Origin: Schauerella fraxinea
GTDB lineage: Bacteria; Pseudomonadota; Gammaproteobacteria; Burkholderiales; Burkholderiaceae_B
Length of the DNA: 64,000 nucleotides
Assembly (NCBI GenBank): GCA_030849965.1
Contig: JAVDKL010000001.1
Span: 1,594,554 to 1,658,553, forward strand
Reading direction: 5' to 3'
Shown in pieces: positions 8,725 to 17,268 of this stretch (within the stretch, counting starts at the first letter, position 1; every line of letters starts with the position of its first letter). The notes under the pieces are model-generated. The model ran no database searches, was not told where the DNA came from, and saw nothing but the letters and a program-made list of their open reading frames with translations. The translations under genes were made by a program, and so were the position numbers.

Positions 8725-9441
8725 ATGATCCATCTCAATAGCGTCACCGACAAGCCCTATGCATTCGGAAGCCGGCAACCGCTGCTGGTCGATGCCGACC
8801 TTGATATTGGCGTGGGCCGCTATGCCTTGCTGTCGCACTCGCCCGAACTGCATCGCCAGCTTGTGGATGTGCTGTGTGGTCTACGTCCACCGAGCCGCGG
8901 CTTCGTCAAGCACGATGGCAATGTGTCCTGGGCGATCGGCCGGCAAGGCTTCATCCGCGGCAAGGCGAACGGCCTGAGCATGATCGCGTTTGTGAGCGAG
9001 ATGTATGAGATCGACGCGGATGCCACGTACGAGTTGGTGGCCGACCTCGTCAGCGACCCGAAATGCCTGGCCAAACCGATGGAACATTGGCCGCTCTACG
9101 CCCGGCAGGAGTTCTCGTTTGCACTCGCCCTGGCGCCGGCCTTCGATGTGTACGTGATCGAGGGCGCCATCCCCTTCGAGCCTTGCCGCTTCACGCGGCT
9201 CTGGTTGGCATTGTTCGAAGAGCGGCTGATTGGCCGGACCCTCATTCTTTCCAGTTATCGCCAGAATCAGATGGCGGACTATTGCCTCAAAGGCTTGATT
9301 TATGAACGCAGCGCACTCAGCATCGACGACGACCTCGACCAGTGCCTCAGCAAGTTCCCCCCAAGACGATCGCGCAGCGACGCCGGCACAGGCGACGACG
9401 GATTCGGAGGCGGTTTCGACGAAGGACAGCTCGGGCTCTGA
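8725..9441 (+). CDS. vexC: VexC-like ABC nucleotide-binding subunit with degenerate ATP site
   Basis: 238 aa, in the position of the KpsT/VexC ATPase, and it aligns along its length by eye, for example NVSWAIGRQGF against KpsT TISWPVGLAGG. Every catalytic motif is altered. The Walker A segment (residues 37-45) reads SHSPELHRQ with no GKS/T. The signature region (about 123-127) reads PLYAR instead of SSGMR. The Walker B/catalytic Glu segment (142-147) reads VYVIEG. The H-loop His is Tyr178. The frame is intact on both sides of each motif, so this is not a local frameshift. The last ~46 residues are polar and Gly-rich and overlap the vexD start by 140 bases. It looks like a pseudo-ATPase; how export is powered is unclear. 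Confidence 0.82.
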   Translation: MIHLNSVTDKPYAFGSRQPLLVDADLDIGVGRYALLSHSPELHRQLVDVLCGLRPPSRGFVKHDGNVSWAIGRQGFIRGKANGLSMIAFVSEMYEIDADATYELVADLVSDPKCLAKPMEHWPLYARQEFSFALALAPAFDVYVIEGAIPFEPCRFTRLWLALFEERLIGRTLILSSYRQNQMADYCLKGLIYERSALSIDDDLDQCLSKFPPRRSRSDAGTGDDGFGGGFDEGQLGL

Positions 9442-10591
9442 GAAAGGGTCCGAGATCGAACGCCGACGTCGCGAACGGCAATCGTCACTGCGCGCGCGGC
9501 GGCGTCACCGCTGGATCAATGCCGCCATCGTCGTGGTGCCGGTCGTGCTGGCCTTGGTTTATGTGCTCGGCATCGCGACGCCGCGCTACGAAGCAGAATC
9601 ACGCTTCTTCGTGCAATCGGGGTCCGGCCAGCAAGGTGGCGGCGGCGCAGCGAGCCTGCTCACGACAGGAAACATGGGCGGCATGCTCGGTGGCTTCGTC
9701 GACGGATGGGCGGTCGCGGATTTCCTCAAGTCGCGCGATGCCATGCAGCAGCTCGACAGGCAGGTCGGCTTGCGCCGATTCCTGGTCCGTACGAGCATGG
9801 ACCCGTTGAATCGTCTCTCCCAGGATGCGAGCGAAGACGATCTTTATCGTGCTTACCAGGCGTCGGTTCACGTGTCTTTTAACGCGTTGGAGCAAATCGA
9901 TGTGTTGCGCGTGAGTGCGTTTTCTCCCGCGGACGCGGCGACCCTCTCGAGGGCGCTCATCGGCCTGGCCGAGAAGTTCGTGAGCACGATGAACGAAAAA
10001 GGCGTGGCCGACACCTTGAAAGTCAGCGAAGAGGCGGTGAGGCTTGCGGAGAAGAAAGCCCTCGGTGCCCGAGAAGCCTTGTCGGCATGGCGGACCGTTC
10101 ACGGCAACATCGATCCGACGGCTACGGTGGCCTTGCTGCTGAATCTTTCCAGCCAACTCGAAGGCGAACTCAGCAGTGCACAGATCAACCTCGACAAACT
10201 CCGTGCGCTCGGCAACAAGGATCACTTCATGTTGAAACCCGCCGAACTCCAGGTGGCGGCCTTGCAGAAGCGGATTGCGGCATTGCGACGTCGCTTGAGC
10301 GGCGAAGGGAACACGGAAGCCAAGCAGCTCAAATCGTATGAAGCGCTGAGGAACACGCAAGCGTTCGCGGATTCGAATCTCACCTTGGCACAGCAAACCT
10401 ATCAGCAGGCCGTCACAGATACGCTGCGACTGCAGCGGTACTTGTCCATCATTGCGCAGCCGGTGCCGACGGACCGGCCGAGCAGCCCCCGCCTGGCGAT
10501 CCTGTTGTTGCAGGCCTTGGCGCTGGGCTTCGTGTTGATGTTCATCGCTCGCGTCGCCGTGGCGTTGCTCCGGGGGTTGCGTCATGGATGA
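9302..10591 (+). CDS. vexD: VexD-like capsule export inner-membrane adaptor (PCP family)
   Basis: 429 aa, like KpsE/BexC/VexD, the periplasmic adaptor that links the ABC transporter to the OPX lipoprotein. A Ser/Thr/Ala-rich cytoplasmic tail (1 to about 45) and a basic stretch precede membrane helix 1 (about 71-92). A periplasmic domain with coiled-coil segments (about 210-380) follows, then the Pro-containing segment AQPVPTDRPSSPRLAI and membrane helix 2 (about 398-420). The ATG at 9302 has AAAGG 8 bases upstream and lies inside vexC in another frame. I saw no good later start before the first helix, so the 140-base overlap is probably real. The stop overlaps vexE by 8 bases (ATGGATGA). Confidence 0.9.
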   Translation: MNAAHSASTTTSTSASASSPQDDRAATPAQATTDSEAVSTKDSSGSEKGSEIERRRRERQSSLRARRRHRWINAAIVVVPVVLALVYVLGIATPRYEAESRFFVQSGSGQQGGGGAASLLTTGNMGGMLGGFVDGWAVADFLKSRDAMQQLDRQVGLRRFLVRTSMDPLNRLSQDASEDDLYRAYQASVHVSFNALEQIDVLRVSAFSPADAATLSRALIGLAEKFVSTMNEKGVADTLKVSEEAVRLAEKKALGAREALSAWRTVHGNIDPTATVALLLNLSSQLEGELSSAQINLDKLRALGNKDHFMLKPAELQVAALQKRIAALRRRLSGEGNTEAKQLKSYEALRNTQAFADSNLTLAQQTYQQAVTDTLRLQRYLSIIAQPVPTDRPSSPRLAILLLQALALGFVLMFIARVAVALLRGLRHG

Positions 10592-12485
10592 CACCGCGCT
10601 CGAAACGCGTGCAGCCCGGGCCGATGCTGCTGCCCGGTTGCGCGCCGTCCTCCAGGACATCTACGCCGCCGCCGATCCCTTGCGCGAAATGGGCGCGCTC
10701 GCCTCTGCGCTGACGCAAGTGAGCGAGGGCTGGCGCGACGCTCGCCGGTGGCTGATCTCGCCACTGGTACGCGACGCGAAGCTTGTGCCCGCCATCGCCG
10801 CGCTCGAGGTCGTCGTCGCTGCCTATCCCTTGCGCGCCGATGACCGCCGCCTGCTTGCGAGCCTCCTGGGACGTACCGAACAATGGGATCGTGCCATCGC
10901 CTGCGCCGACGCTGCCGCCGATATCGAGCCGGATACGGCCGCGCTGCACGCCGCCCGAATTCAACTGCGCGTGCAGGCCGGACGCATCACCGATGCCGCC
11001 CAGGTCGCCCGTGCCACCCTCGACATGGCACAAAAAGAGCCTGGCCAGGCGTATTTCTGGATGCTGGCGTTCGTGCGCAATGGCGATGGGGCCGACGCGG
11101 CAGGTGTTGCGGCCGTCCTGGATTCGGACAGTGTGCCAAATGAACGGGTGGCGGCGATGGCCGTGCGGGCCCTGCTCGAGGATGGCCGAGTGGAGGCCGC
11201 GATCCGATTCGGCAACGCGGCGTTGAGCGGCGGACATGACTGCGCCGCGTTGCGCTCGGCCCTTGGGCGCTCGCACCTTCGGCGAGGTACCGAGGAAGAT
11301 CGCAAGGTGCATGCGCTGACGCATTTCGAGGCGGGCCTGAAGGCTGCGCCGCTAGACGTGAGGCTGCTCTCGCTCTACGGGGAAACCTTGTTGCGGGCCG
11401 GGCAATACAAGAAGGCCGTGGCGCCGCTGAAACAGGCCCTCGATCTGGCGCCGGAGCTGGAGCAGACGCGGGGCCTCTATGCCCGCGCGCTGCGTTATAC
11501 GCTGCAGTACGACGAGGCCGCCGATCAGTTGATGAAGATGGTCGAGAAATCGCCTGAGAAGCTGCTTTGGCAACGTTCGGCCATCGGGGCGTTATCTCAG
11601 GCGGGCCGCAAGCAGGAGGCTGAAGCACTGTTCGAACAGTATGTCGCGAAACGGCGCAGCCAATTGCCGCCCACGTTCCAGCAAGCCATGGACCAGTTGG
11701 AAACGCGGCTGGATACTGCGCCGATCCCGCAGGCACGTCTGGACTGGGCTTGGTCGCTGCGCGGCAATACCGACCTCGATCGCGCTCAATGGGAGCGCCG
11801 GGCGCGCTGGGGCCATCTCGTGGACCATCTTCTCTTCGATTGGCTTGAATGCCGCGAGGAAAGTGTGGAAGAGGCCATGCCGCTACTTGGCGAGCTCGAC
11901 ACCGGCGAGCGGTTCTTCGCCCCGCTGTTGGCGGCCGGCCGCGGTGTCGTGGTTGCCACGGCGCACGTTGGCCCCATGTATGCCGCACTCATGGCGCTCG
12001 AATTGCTTGGCATTCCATCGCGCTGGCTCGCGACCGCGCCCAAGATCGCCCAAAGCAGCTACGCCGACGCCTTGATTTCCACTGCGGACCAGACCGAAGC
12101 GCAAGTCGCCAAGGCCTGCATGCGCGCCCTGGGATCGGGCTACGTGCTGTGTTTGGCCATAGACGGCGCAGCGAATCCGGCGGCGCCGCGAACCACCTTC
12201 GAAGGCCAGGAGATCACCTACTCCAGTTTTGCGTCCATCTTGGCGTATCGGCTTGGTGTGCCGTCGGTGTTCTACGCGCCGCGGTGGGAAAACGGGCACG
12301 TGGCTTATACGCTCGAAATGCTGCCCGCAGCGCATCCCGGTGAGGATGCCGATGCGTATGCGCAGCGATGGCAGACCGCCTATTTTCAACACCTGAAGGC
12401 GCATCTGGCAGGCCCCCCGGAGAACCTGCGCCTGAGCGGTGGTATCTGGCGTCATGTGACGTCTGTGGACCGATCCGAACAATGA
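10584..12485 (+). CDS. vexE: VexE-like Vi lipid-anchor acyltransferase (TPR + LpxL-like)
   Basis: 633 aa, close to Salmonella VexE (about 657 aa), which is needed to acylate the reducing-end sugar of Vi and anchor the capsule. Residues 1 to about 370 are TPR-like helical repeats (for example ALRSALGRSHLRRG and LRAGQYKKAVAPLKQAL). Residues from about 385 to 633 resemble the lysophospholipid/LpxL acyltransferases. At the place of the HX4D/E dyad the sequence is HVGPMY (His461), so the acidic residue five positions on is Tyr. Whether this is normal for VexE I cannot tell from memory. The start overlaps the vexD stop, and vexL follows after 16 bases. Confidence 0.84.
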   Translation: MDDTALETRAARADAAARLRAVLQDIYAAADPLREMGALASALTQVSEGWRDARRWLISPLVRDAKLVPAIAALEVVVAAYPLRADDRRLLASLLGRTEQWDRAIACADAAADIEPDTAALHAARIQLRVQAGRITDAAQVARATLDMAQKEPGQAYFWMLAFVRNGDGADAAGVAAVLDSDSVPNERVAAMAVRALLEDGRVEAAIRFGNAALSGGHDCAALRSALGRSHLRRGTEEDRKVHALTHFEAGLKAAPLDVRLLSLYGETLLRAGQYKKAVAPLKQALDLAPELEQTRGLYARALRYTLQYDEAADQLMKMVEKSPEKLLWQRSAIGALSQAGRKQEAEALFEQYVAKRRSQLPPTFQQAMDQLETRLDTAPIPQARLDWAWSLRGNTDLDRAQWERRARWGHLVDHLLFDWLECREESVEEAMPLLGELDTGERFFAPLLAAGRGVVVATAHVGPMYAALMALELLGIPSRWLATAPKIAQSSYADALISTADQTEAQVAKACMRALGSGYVLCLAIDGAANPAAPRTTFEGQEITYSSFASILAYRLGVPSVFYAPRWENGHVAYTLEMLPAAHPGEDADAYAQRWQTAYFQHLKAHLAGPPENLRLSGGIWRHVTSVDRSEQ

Positions 12486-12501
12486 TGGGAAGCACGCGTC
12501 G

Positions 12502-13662
12502 ATGAGATCAAAAAGGATATTGGGTTGGCTACTCGCCTTGGCCGGGCTGTACGGCAATGCGGTCGCCGCGAAGCCGGTATGTGACACCCCGACCGAACAC
12601 TGTCCGTTCGTCGCGTCATTGCTTGAACAACGCGAAGGCTACGGCGCCCGCGCCGAGGGCGGATTGGGGGGACGATTCATAGACGTCACCTCCAATGAAG
12701 ACGCAGGTCCGGGCACCTTGCGCGCCGCGCTCGAACAGGCCAAAAAAGCGCCCACATGGATCCGCTTTGCGTCCAACATGACAATCGTTCTGCGCTCACA
12801 GCTTCGGGTGCCGTCGAATACAACGATCGATGGACGCGGCAAGCAGGTCACCCTGATCGACGACGGGCTGGGCGTGTATGGCAGCACGAATGTGATTCTC
12901 ACGCATCTCACGATCGACGGGCGCTTGAACCGGCTCACGCAAGCGGTGAACGTGGCCAATGGCAGCCGCGATGTGTGGGTCAATCATCTCGATCTCTCGC
13001 GGATGTCCGATCGGCTGCTCAATGTGAAGAACGGCTCGACCGACGTCACGATCTCATGGACGAAATTTCACAACTCGAACAAGGTCATGTTGCTCAACAA
13101 CATTACCTCGAAGGATCTTTTTCATCACTACGATCGAGATTCGATCGCCCGCGTAACCCTGCACCATAATTATTTTTTCAACACCGTACAGCGCAATCCC
13201 AGAGGCCAGTTCGGCACGTTCCACCTGTTCAACAATCTCTTGGAGAACTGGGATTTTTACGGCATGAGTTTCAGCCTGGAGGCCAAGGCGCTCGTGGAAG
13301 GCAATATCTTCAGCAACACCACGCAGCGCGAGTGCGTCGAGCCCGATCGCTCCCCAACGGTTGAAGGTGTCGATGTGAACTACTGCCGCTTCATACCGAT
13401 CGCTTCCGAAAGAAGTGCGCTTGAGAACGGCGAATCCGATCGACGTGCCTATGAAACGTTGAAGACTCGGCATGGGTACACGCGCGATTACAAAGCGTTC
13501 TTGCGCTTGAAAGAGAATCTGTACTTGGGCGATGCCAAGCCGGTGCTCAAAGACTACCGCCCCGAATCGGCCCCAACGCCGCCGTATCGCTACAGCTACG
13601 AGCCGCCGACGGCTCAACTCGCCGAGAAAATCCGCACATTCGCCGGCAACACCGGCGGGTAG
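12502..13662 (+). CDS. vexL: VexL-like periplasmic Vi polysaccharide lyase (pectate-lyase fold)
   Basis: 386 aa with a clear signal peptide (basic MRSKR, hydrophobic core, AVAA near residues 20-23), so it is periplasmic. The parallel beta-helix pectate-lyase (PL1) pattern is visible: VPSNTTIDGRG, DVWVNHLDLS, SDRLLNVKNGSTDVTISWTK, and VTLHHNYFFNTVQRNPR with candidate catalytic arginines Arg231/Arg234. A homologue, VexL of Achromobacter denitrificans, is a Vi-specific lyase encoded in the capsule locus. It degrades polymer that accumulates in the periplasm when export fails. As the last gene of the operon, 16 bases after vexE, this protein very likely does the same. An ordinary pectate lyase is the alternative, but it would not be expected here or without export. 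Confidence 0.88.
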   Translation: MRSKRILGWLLALAGLYGNAVAAKPVCDTPTEHCPFVASLLEQREGYGARAEGGLGGRFIDVTSNEDAGPGTLRAALEQAKKAPTWIRFASNMTIVLRSQLRVPSNTTIDGRGKQVTLIDDGLGVYGSTNVILTHLTIDGRLNRLTQAVNVANGSRDVWVNHLDLSRMSDRLLNVKNGSTDVTISWTKFHNSNKVMLLNNITSKDLFHHYDRDSIARVTLHHNYFFNTVQRNPRGQFGTFHLFNNLLENWDFYGMSFSLEAKALVEGNIFSNTTQRECVEPDRSPTVEGVDVNYCRFIPIASERSALENGESDRRAYETLKTRHGYTRDYKAFLRLKENLYLGDAKPVLKDYRPESAPTPPYRYSYEPPTAQLAEKIRTFAGNTGG

Positions 13663-13874
13663 CGGATGACCCTTCGAAAAAACACGCGCATCACATCCTG
13701 CGCTGACGGCAGCGCGTCGCCTGCGCAACTGAAGGCTGCGGATCAAACCATTAACCGGCCTAATGAATATGCTGAATTTATATCAGTAGACGTAACGAAA
13801 TCGCTTTCCTAACATGCCATCATCGACGCGCATCCGCGTTGTGATGCAACGCATGCAAGAAGGAGATTGATACC

Positions 13875-15263
13875 GTGGCTGTGAGCGTATTCGACCTGTT
13901 CAAGATTGGCATTGGGCCATCGAGCTCGCACACGGTGGGCCCCATGCGCGCAGCGGTGCTGTTTACGCGGGCGTTGCAGCATCACGATCAGATGACCGCC
14001 ACCACACGCGTGCGCGTGTCGCTTTATGGATCCCTCGGCGCTACGGGAAAAGGTCACGGCAGCGGCACGGCCGTCATGCTGGGCTTAGCCGGGCACGAAC
14101 CGGATACTGTCGACGTAGACAACATCCCACACCTGCTCGATGCCATACGCGCCACGCGATCGATATCGCTGGGCGGCAGCCACGGCGTTGCGTTCGACGA
14201 CGTAGCAGACATCGTTTTCCATCGCCGCCAGTCGTTGCCGTTTCACGCCAACGGCATGACGTTCACGGCGTTCGACCAGCACGACGCCGTACTGCGCGAG
14301 GCGACCTACTACTCCGTGGGCGGCGGGTTCGTCGTAAGCGATGCGGTAGCCTCGGACGGCACCCGGCAGAAAATCATCGCGCCGGATACGACGATGTTGC
14401 CGTACCCGTTTCACCACGCCGACGATCTGCTGCGCCTTACCCAGGCGCACGGCATCGACATTGCCGAGATCATGCGCGCCAACGAGCGCCACTGGCGCAC
14501 GGATAGCGAGATCGATGCCGGCTTACTCAACATCTGGCAGGTGATGCAGGATTGTGTGCGTCGCGGCTGTCGCACCGAAGGCATCCTGCCGGGCGGCTTC
14601 AAGGTGCGCCGACGCGCAGCGCGCCTGGCGCAACGCTTGGGCCCTTTCAGCTCCACTCCGGAAGATCCCTTGCGCGTGCTGGACTGGGTCAACCTGTGGG
14701 CGCTGGCCGTCAACGAAGAAAATGCGGCCGGTGGTCGGGTGGTCACGGCGCCAACCAATGGCGCCGCCGGCATCCTTCCCGCCGTCCTGCATTACTACAC
14801 GCAAGCCATCCCGCACGCCAGCGATCAAGGCGTGATCGACTTTTTGCTCACGGCCGGCGCCATCGGCATTCTGTACAAAGAAAACGCCTCGATCAGCGGC
14901 GCCGAAGTGGGTTGCCAGGGCGAGGTTGGTGTGGCGTGTTCGATGGCTGCGGGCGCCCTGTGCGCCGTGCTCGGCGGCACACCCCAGCAAGTTGAGAACG
15001 CCGCCGAAATCGGCATGGAGCACCATCTTGGTTTGACCTGCGATCCCGTCGGTGGCCTGGTGCAGATCCCGTGTATCGAGCGCAACGCCATCGCCTCGGT
15101 GAAGGCGATCAATGCGGCGCGCATGGCCTTGTACGGCGATGGCGCGCATCATGTGAGCCTGGACAAGGTCATCAAGACCATGCGCGAAACGGGTGCCGAC
15201 ATGCTCAACAAATACAAGGAAACCGCGCGCGGCGGACTTGCGGTGAACATCGTCGAATGCTGA
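13875..15263 (+). CDS. sdaA: L-serine ammonia-lyase (4Fe-4S, single-chain)
   Basis: 462 aa. It deaminates L-serine to pyruvate and ammonia in the cytoplasm using a [4Fe-4S] cluster. The N-terminal beta domain starts [21 protein letters not shown], typical of SdaA/SdaB/TdcG. The alpha domain contains [39 protein letters not shown] and [19 protein letters not shown], which supply the cluster cysteines. The start is GTG with AAGGAG 9 bases upstream. It stands alone, 212 bases after the capsule operon, and faces the catalase gene. The 13663-13874 gap shows no gene. Confidence 0.95.
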   Translation: MAVSVFDLFKIGIGPSSSHTVGPMRAAVLFTRALQHHDQMTATTRVRVSLYGSLGATGKGHGSGTAVMLGLAGHEPDTVDVDNIPHLLDAIRATRSISLGGSHGVAFDDVADIVFHRRQSLPFHANGMTFTAFDQHDAVLREATYYSVGGGFVVSDAVASDGTRQKIIAPDTTMLPYPFHHADDLLRLTQAHGIDIAEIMRANERHWRTDSEIDAGLLNIWQVMQDCVRRGCRTEGILPGGFKVRRRAARLAQRLGPFSSTPEDPLRVLDWVNLWALAVNEENAAGGRVVTAPTNGAAGILPAVLHYYTQAIPHASDQGVIDFLLTAGAIGILYKENASISGAEVGCQGEVGVACSMAAGALCAVLGGTPQQVENAAEIGMEHHLGLTCDPVGGLVQIPCIERNAIASVKAINAARMALYGDGAHHVSLDKVIKTMRETGADMLNKYKETARGGLAVNIVEC

Positions 15264-15273
15264 GGCAAAAAAA

Positions 15274-15296
15274 TGGGGCGGATGATTTCCGCCCCA
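15274..15296 (-). terminator. Intrinsic terminator between sdaA and the Mn catalase gene
   Basis: A 9-base perfect stem (TGGGGCGGA / TCCGCCCCA) with a 5-base loop. On the minus strand it is followed by a run of seven T (plus-strand A at 15267-15273), so it is a good terminator for the catalase gene ending at 15329. It may also stop sdaA transcription, but there is no T run on that side. Confidence 0.8.
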
Positions 15297-15328
15297 CGTA
15301 TACGCTCAGTTAGCGCCGATCACGGCAA

Positions 15329-16216
15329 TTACTTGAGCACGGCCACGTCGCCCGCGCCCAACTCGGCACCGGTCTGCGGGTCGATATTGGGATCCGACAC
15401 CGTGCGCGAAACCATTGCCTGCAAGTCTTCGACCTCAAAGGATTGAAGCGCAACCGTAGCGGTACCGTCGCCGCCGTCCACCGCACGCTGCGCCTGGCGA
15501 TCGGAGATGTACTCGAAGTTCTCGTCGCTGTTCCAGGACCCGCGCATATCGCCATCACCCTGCGACATATTGAAGTACACCGAGGTGAAGCGCGGATCGC
15601 CCGGAAGCTTGCCCGGCGGGAAATTGGGCTCCATCGCATACAGTGCCTTCTCGAACGACTTCTGATGCGCGATTTCTCGCGTCATCAGAAATGTCAGCGT
15701 GTCCTTCACGCCGGGATCCTGCGTCGCATTGATCAGGCGTTCATAGATGATTTTCGCGCGCGCTTCAGCAGCGATATTCGAGCGAAGATCGGCGGAGGGG
15801 TCGCCTACGTTGTCGATATAGCCTGCGGTCCACAACTGCCCGGCCGAGTTCGTCAACGCCGGGCCACCGCCGTACAGCAGTTGGGTGGTGTGTGAATCGT
15901 TACCCGGGCCGTTCAAGCCCTTGTAGATCTCAGCCTCGCTGGCAGTGGCTTCCGCCAACTGACCCTTGGCGCCCTTGTTCAGCATGGCCACGAGATTACC
16001 GATGATCTCGAGGTGGGACAGCTCCTCGGTGGCGATGTCCATCAAGAGGTCCTTACGACCCGGGTCATCGTCAGCCAACGATTGACCGAAGTAGCGACAG
16101 GCAGCTGCCAATTCGCCCTGCGGACCGCCAAATTGCTCCAATAGCAAATTGGCCAAACCGGGATTCGATTCAGATACTCGTACGGTGTACTGCAAGCGTT
16201 TATTGTGCGCGAACAT
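15329..16216 (-). CDS. Manganese (pseudo)catalase, KatN family
   Basis: 295 aa from the ATG giving MFAHNKRLQYTVRV; GGAG lies 6-7 bases upstream, and the longer frame lacks homology at its N-terminus. Non-haem dimanganese catalases disproportionate hydrogen peroxide in the cytoplasm. The four-helix core carries the metal-ligand pairs: the first Glu in LLLEQFGGPQGE, EELSHLE (ExxH), the Glu in AAEARAKIIYE, and REIAHQKSFEKAL (ExxH). The full length and the C-terminal tail fit the KatN type. The gene may be associated with the small minus-strand genes beyond 16588, although a terminator lies between. Confidence 0.93.
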   Translation of the reverse strand: MFAHNKRLQYTVRVSESNPGLANLLLEQFGGPQGELAAACRYFGQSLADDDPGRKDLLMDIATEELSHLEIIGNLVAMLNKGAKGQLAEATASEAEIYKGLNGPGNDSHTTQLLYGGGPALTNSAGQLWTAGYIDNVGDPSADLRSNIAAEARAKIIYERLINATQDPGVKDTLTFLMTREIAHQKSFEKALYAMEPNFPPGKLPGDPRFTSVYFNMSQGDGDMRGSWNSDENFEYISDRQAQRAVDGGDGTATVALQSFEVEDLQAMVSRTVSDPNIDPQTGAELGAGDVAVLK

Positions 16217-16422
16217 GGATAGCTCCAGATGATTTGATATCCACGGGGCGAAATGCGCGGCGGACTGTCGATGCATTGAAGGTGACGCGTTCGTGATGCT
16301 GCGTCATGCAGTGAAGATCGTTTAGATCCAGTGCCTACATCCATGCACGGACAGTGCCGCGATGACCGCCGTCATCATTGTTCCTCGCAAATGTGGCGAT
16401 ATTTGCAACCGAATTTGCCGAA

Positions 16423-16447
16423 TAAAAAAGCGCGCTCATAGCGCGCT
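16423..16447 (-). terminator. Intrinsic terminator after the small stress-type gene
   Basis: The stem is two copies of the self-complementary AGCGCGCT separated by CAT (16429-16447), followed on the minus strand by six T (plus-strand A at 16423-16428). It lies 141 bases past the stop of the small gene at 16588-16926. The surrounding 16217-16587 stretch holds no gene that I can support. Confidence 0.75.
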
Positions 16448-16587
16448 GGATTGAATCGAAACATCGTGTGTCCGGGACATTTATGTCGGCGAATCGCCAA
16501 AGACGTTGATCGGTGCGCTGCCATGCGGGTGAGTGGATGATGCTCAACCGTAAAGGGCCATCATGCCCATCCACACCGCTTCCATGA

Positions 16588-16926
16588 TCAACCGCCCGTT
16601 CGATCGGCCAGATCCACTGCGCCACGCGCCAAAAGATCGCTTCGCATCCCCGCTGCTTCTTCGGCAGAGGCGCAATGTACAAATAGCGTAACGGACCCAT
16701 CGATGCGAGGATTGGCGTACTGCTCTTCGTAATCACCCGATTGCTTGCCGTCATGTCGCTTTGTGCCGATAACAAAGTTGCCCTCGGTTGGGCCCGCCTC
16801 GTCTTCACGTACGTCAACGCGGATACTGTCGGCGTCGACCTTCTGCGCATCGATCAGAGACTGGCGCGCGGCTTGGGCGTCATCGAAACTGGAAAAGATG
16901 AACGCGACGGTATGGTCCTGGTGCAT
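16588..16926 (-). CDS. Small conserved-looking protein, function unknown
   Basis: 112 aa from the ATG giving MHQDHTVAFIFSSFDDAQAA, with AGGAG 5 bases upstream; the frame extends further but without a better start. It is acidic and soluble. The pattern is a ferredoxin-like beta-alpha-beta with a helix that starts FDDAQAARQSLIDAQ, as in proteins of the general-stress/YflT type. The region next to the catalase suggests a stress role, but that is only inference. It is followed by its own terminator. Confidence 0.7.
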   Translation of the reverse strand: MHQDHTVAFIFSSFDDAQAARQSLIDAQKVDADSIRVDVREDEAGPTEGNFVIGTKRHDGKQSGDYEEQYANPRIDGSVTLFVHCASAEEAAGMRSDLLARGAVDLADRTGG

Positions 16927-16984
16927 GAGAACTCCTGGTGTGGGCTGAATCGCCAAGGTGGCGCGCATCGCACATGCCCGAGTA

Positions 16985-17254
16985 TCACCAGCCGCTGCGA
17001 TACACCTCCACGGCCAATGTCACGCCAGCATCGATCGCGGTTTGACGCGCTTCGAAGATGGGATGGCCGCCCACACGAACCTCATCGAAGCCGCTTTCAC
17101 CAAATCGCCTGAGATACAAATCAAAGGTAAAGCGATCGGCCTGTACTTCGCGCAGGCGCATCTCGACTTGGCATCCATCGCCGTTCAGAACGAGGTCGAA
17201 CGCGTAAGGGTCCTGTGCGGCGACTGCCTGCATGGATACGGCATCGATATCCAT
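16985..17254 (-). CDS. Small hypothetical protein
   Basis: 89 aa starting MDIDAVSMQAVAAQDPYAF, with AAGGAG 6 bases upstream of the ATG, which decides the start. It is soluble and beta-rich (CQVEMRLREVQADRFTFDLYLRR) and ends with AGVTLAVEVYRSGW. I do not recognise a family. It lies 14 bases downstream of another small minus-strand frame and 58 bases upstream of the 112-aa gene, so these may be one transcript. Confidence 0.6.
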   Translation of the reverse strand: MDIDAVSMQAVAAQDPYAFDLVLNGDGCQVEMRLREVQADRFTFDLYLRRFGESGFDEVRVGGHPIFEARQTAIDAGVTLAVEVYRSGW

Positions 17255-17268
17255 CACTGTCTCCTTGC

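Noticed and set aside
8725-9441. A frameshift as the reason for the missing motifs of VexC
   Set aside because: Residues on both sides of each altered motif align in the same frame with KpsT-type proteins, so local frameshifts do not explain it.
16335-16850. A 171-codon minus-strand open frame overlapping the 112-aa gene
   Set aside because: It has no good ribosome binding site or protein-like pattern and overlaps a better frame and a terminator.
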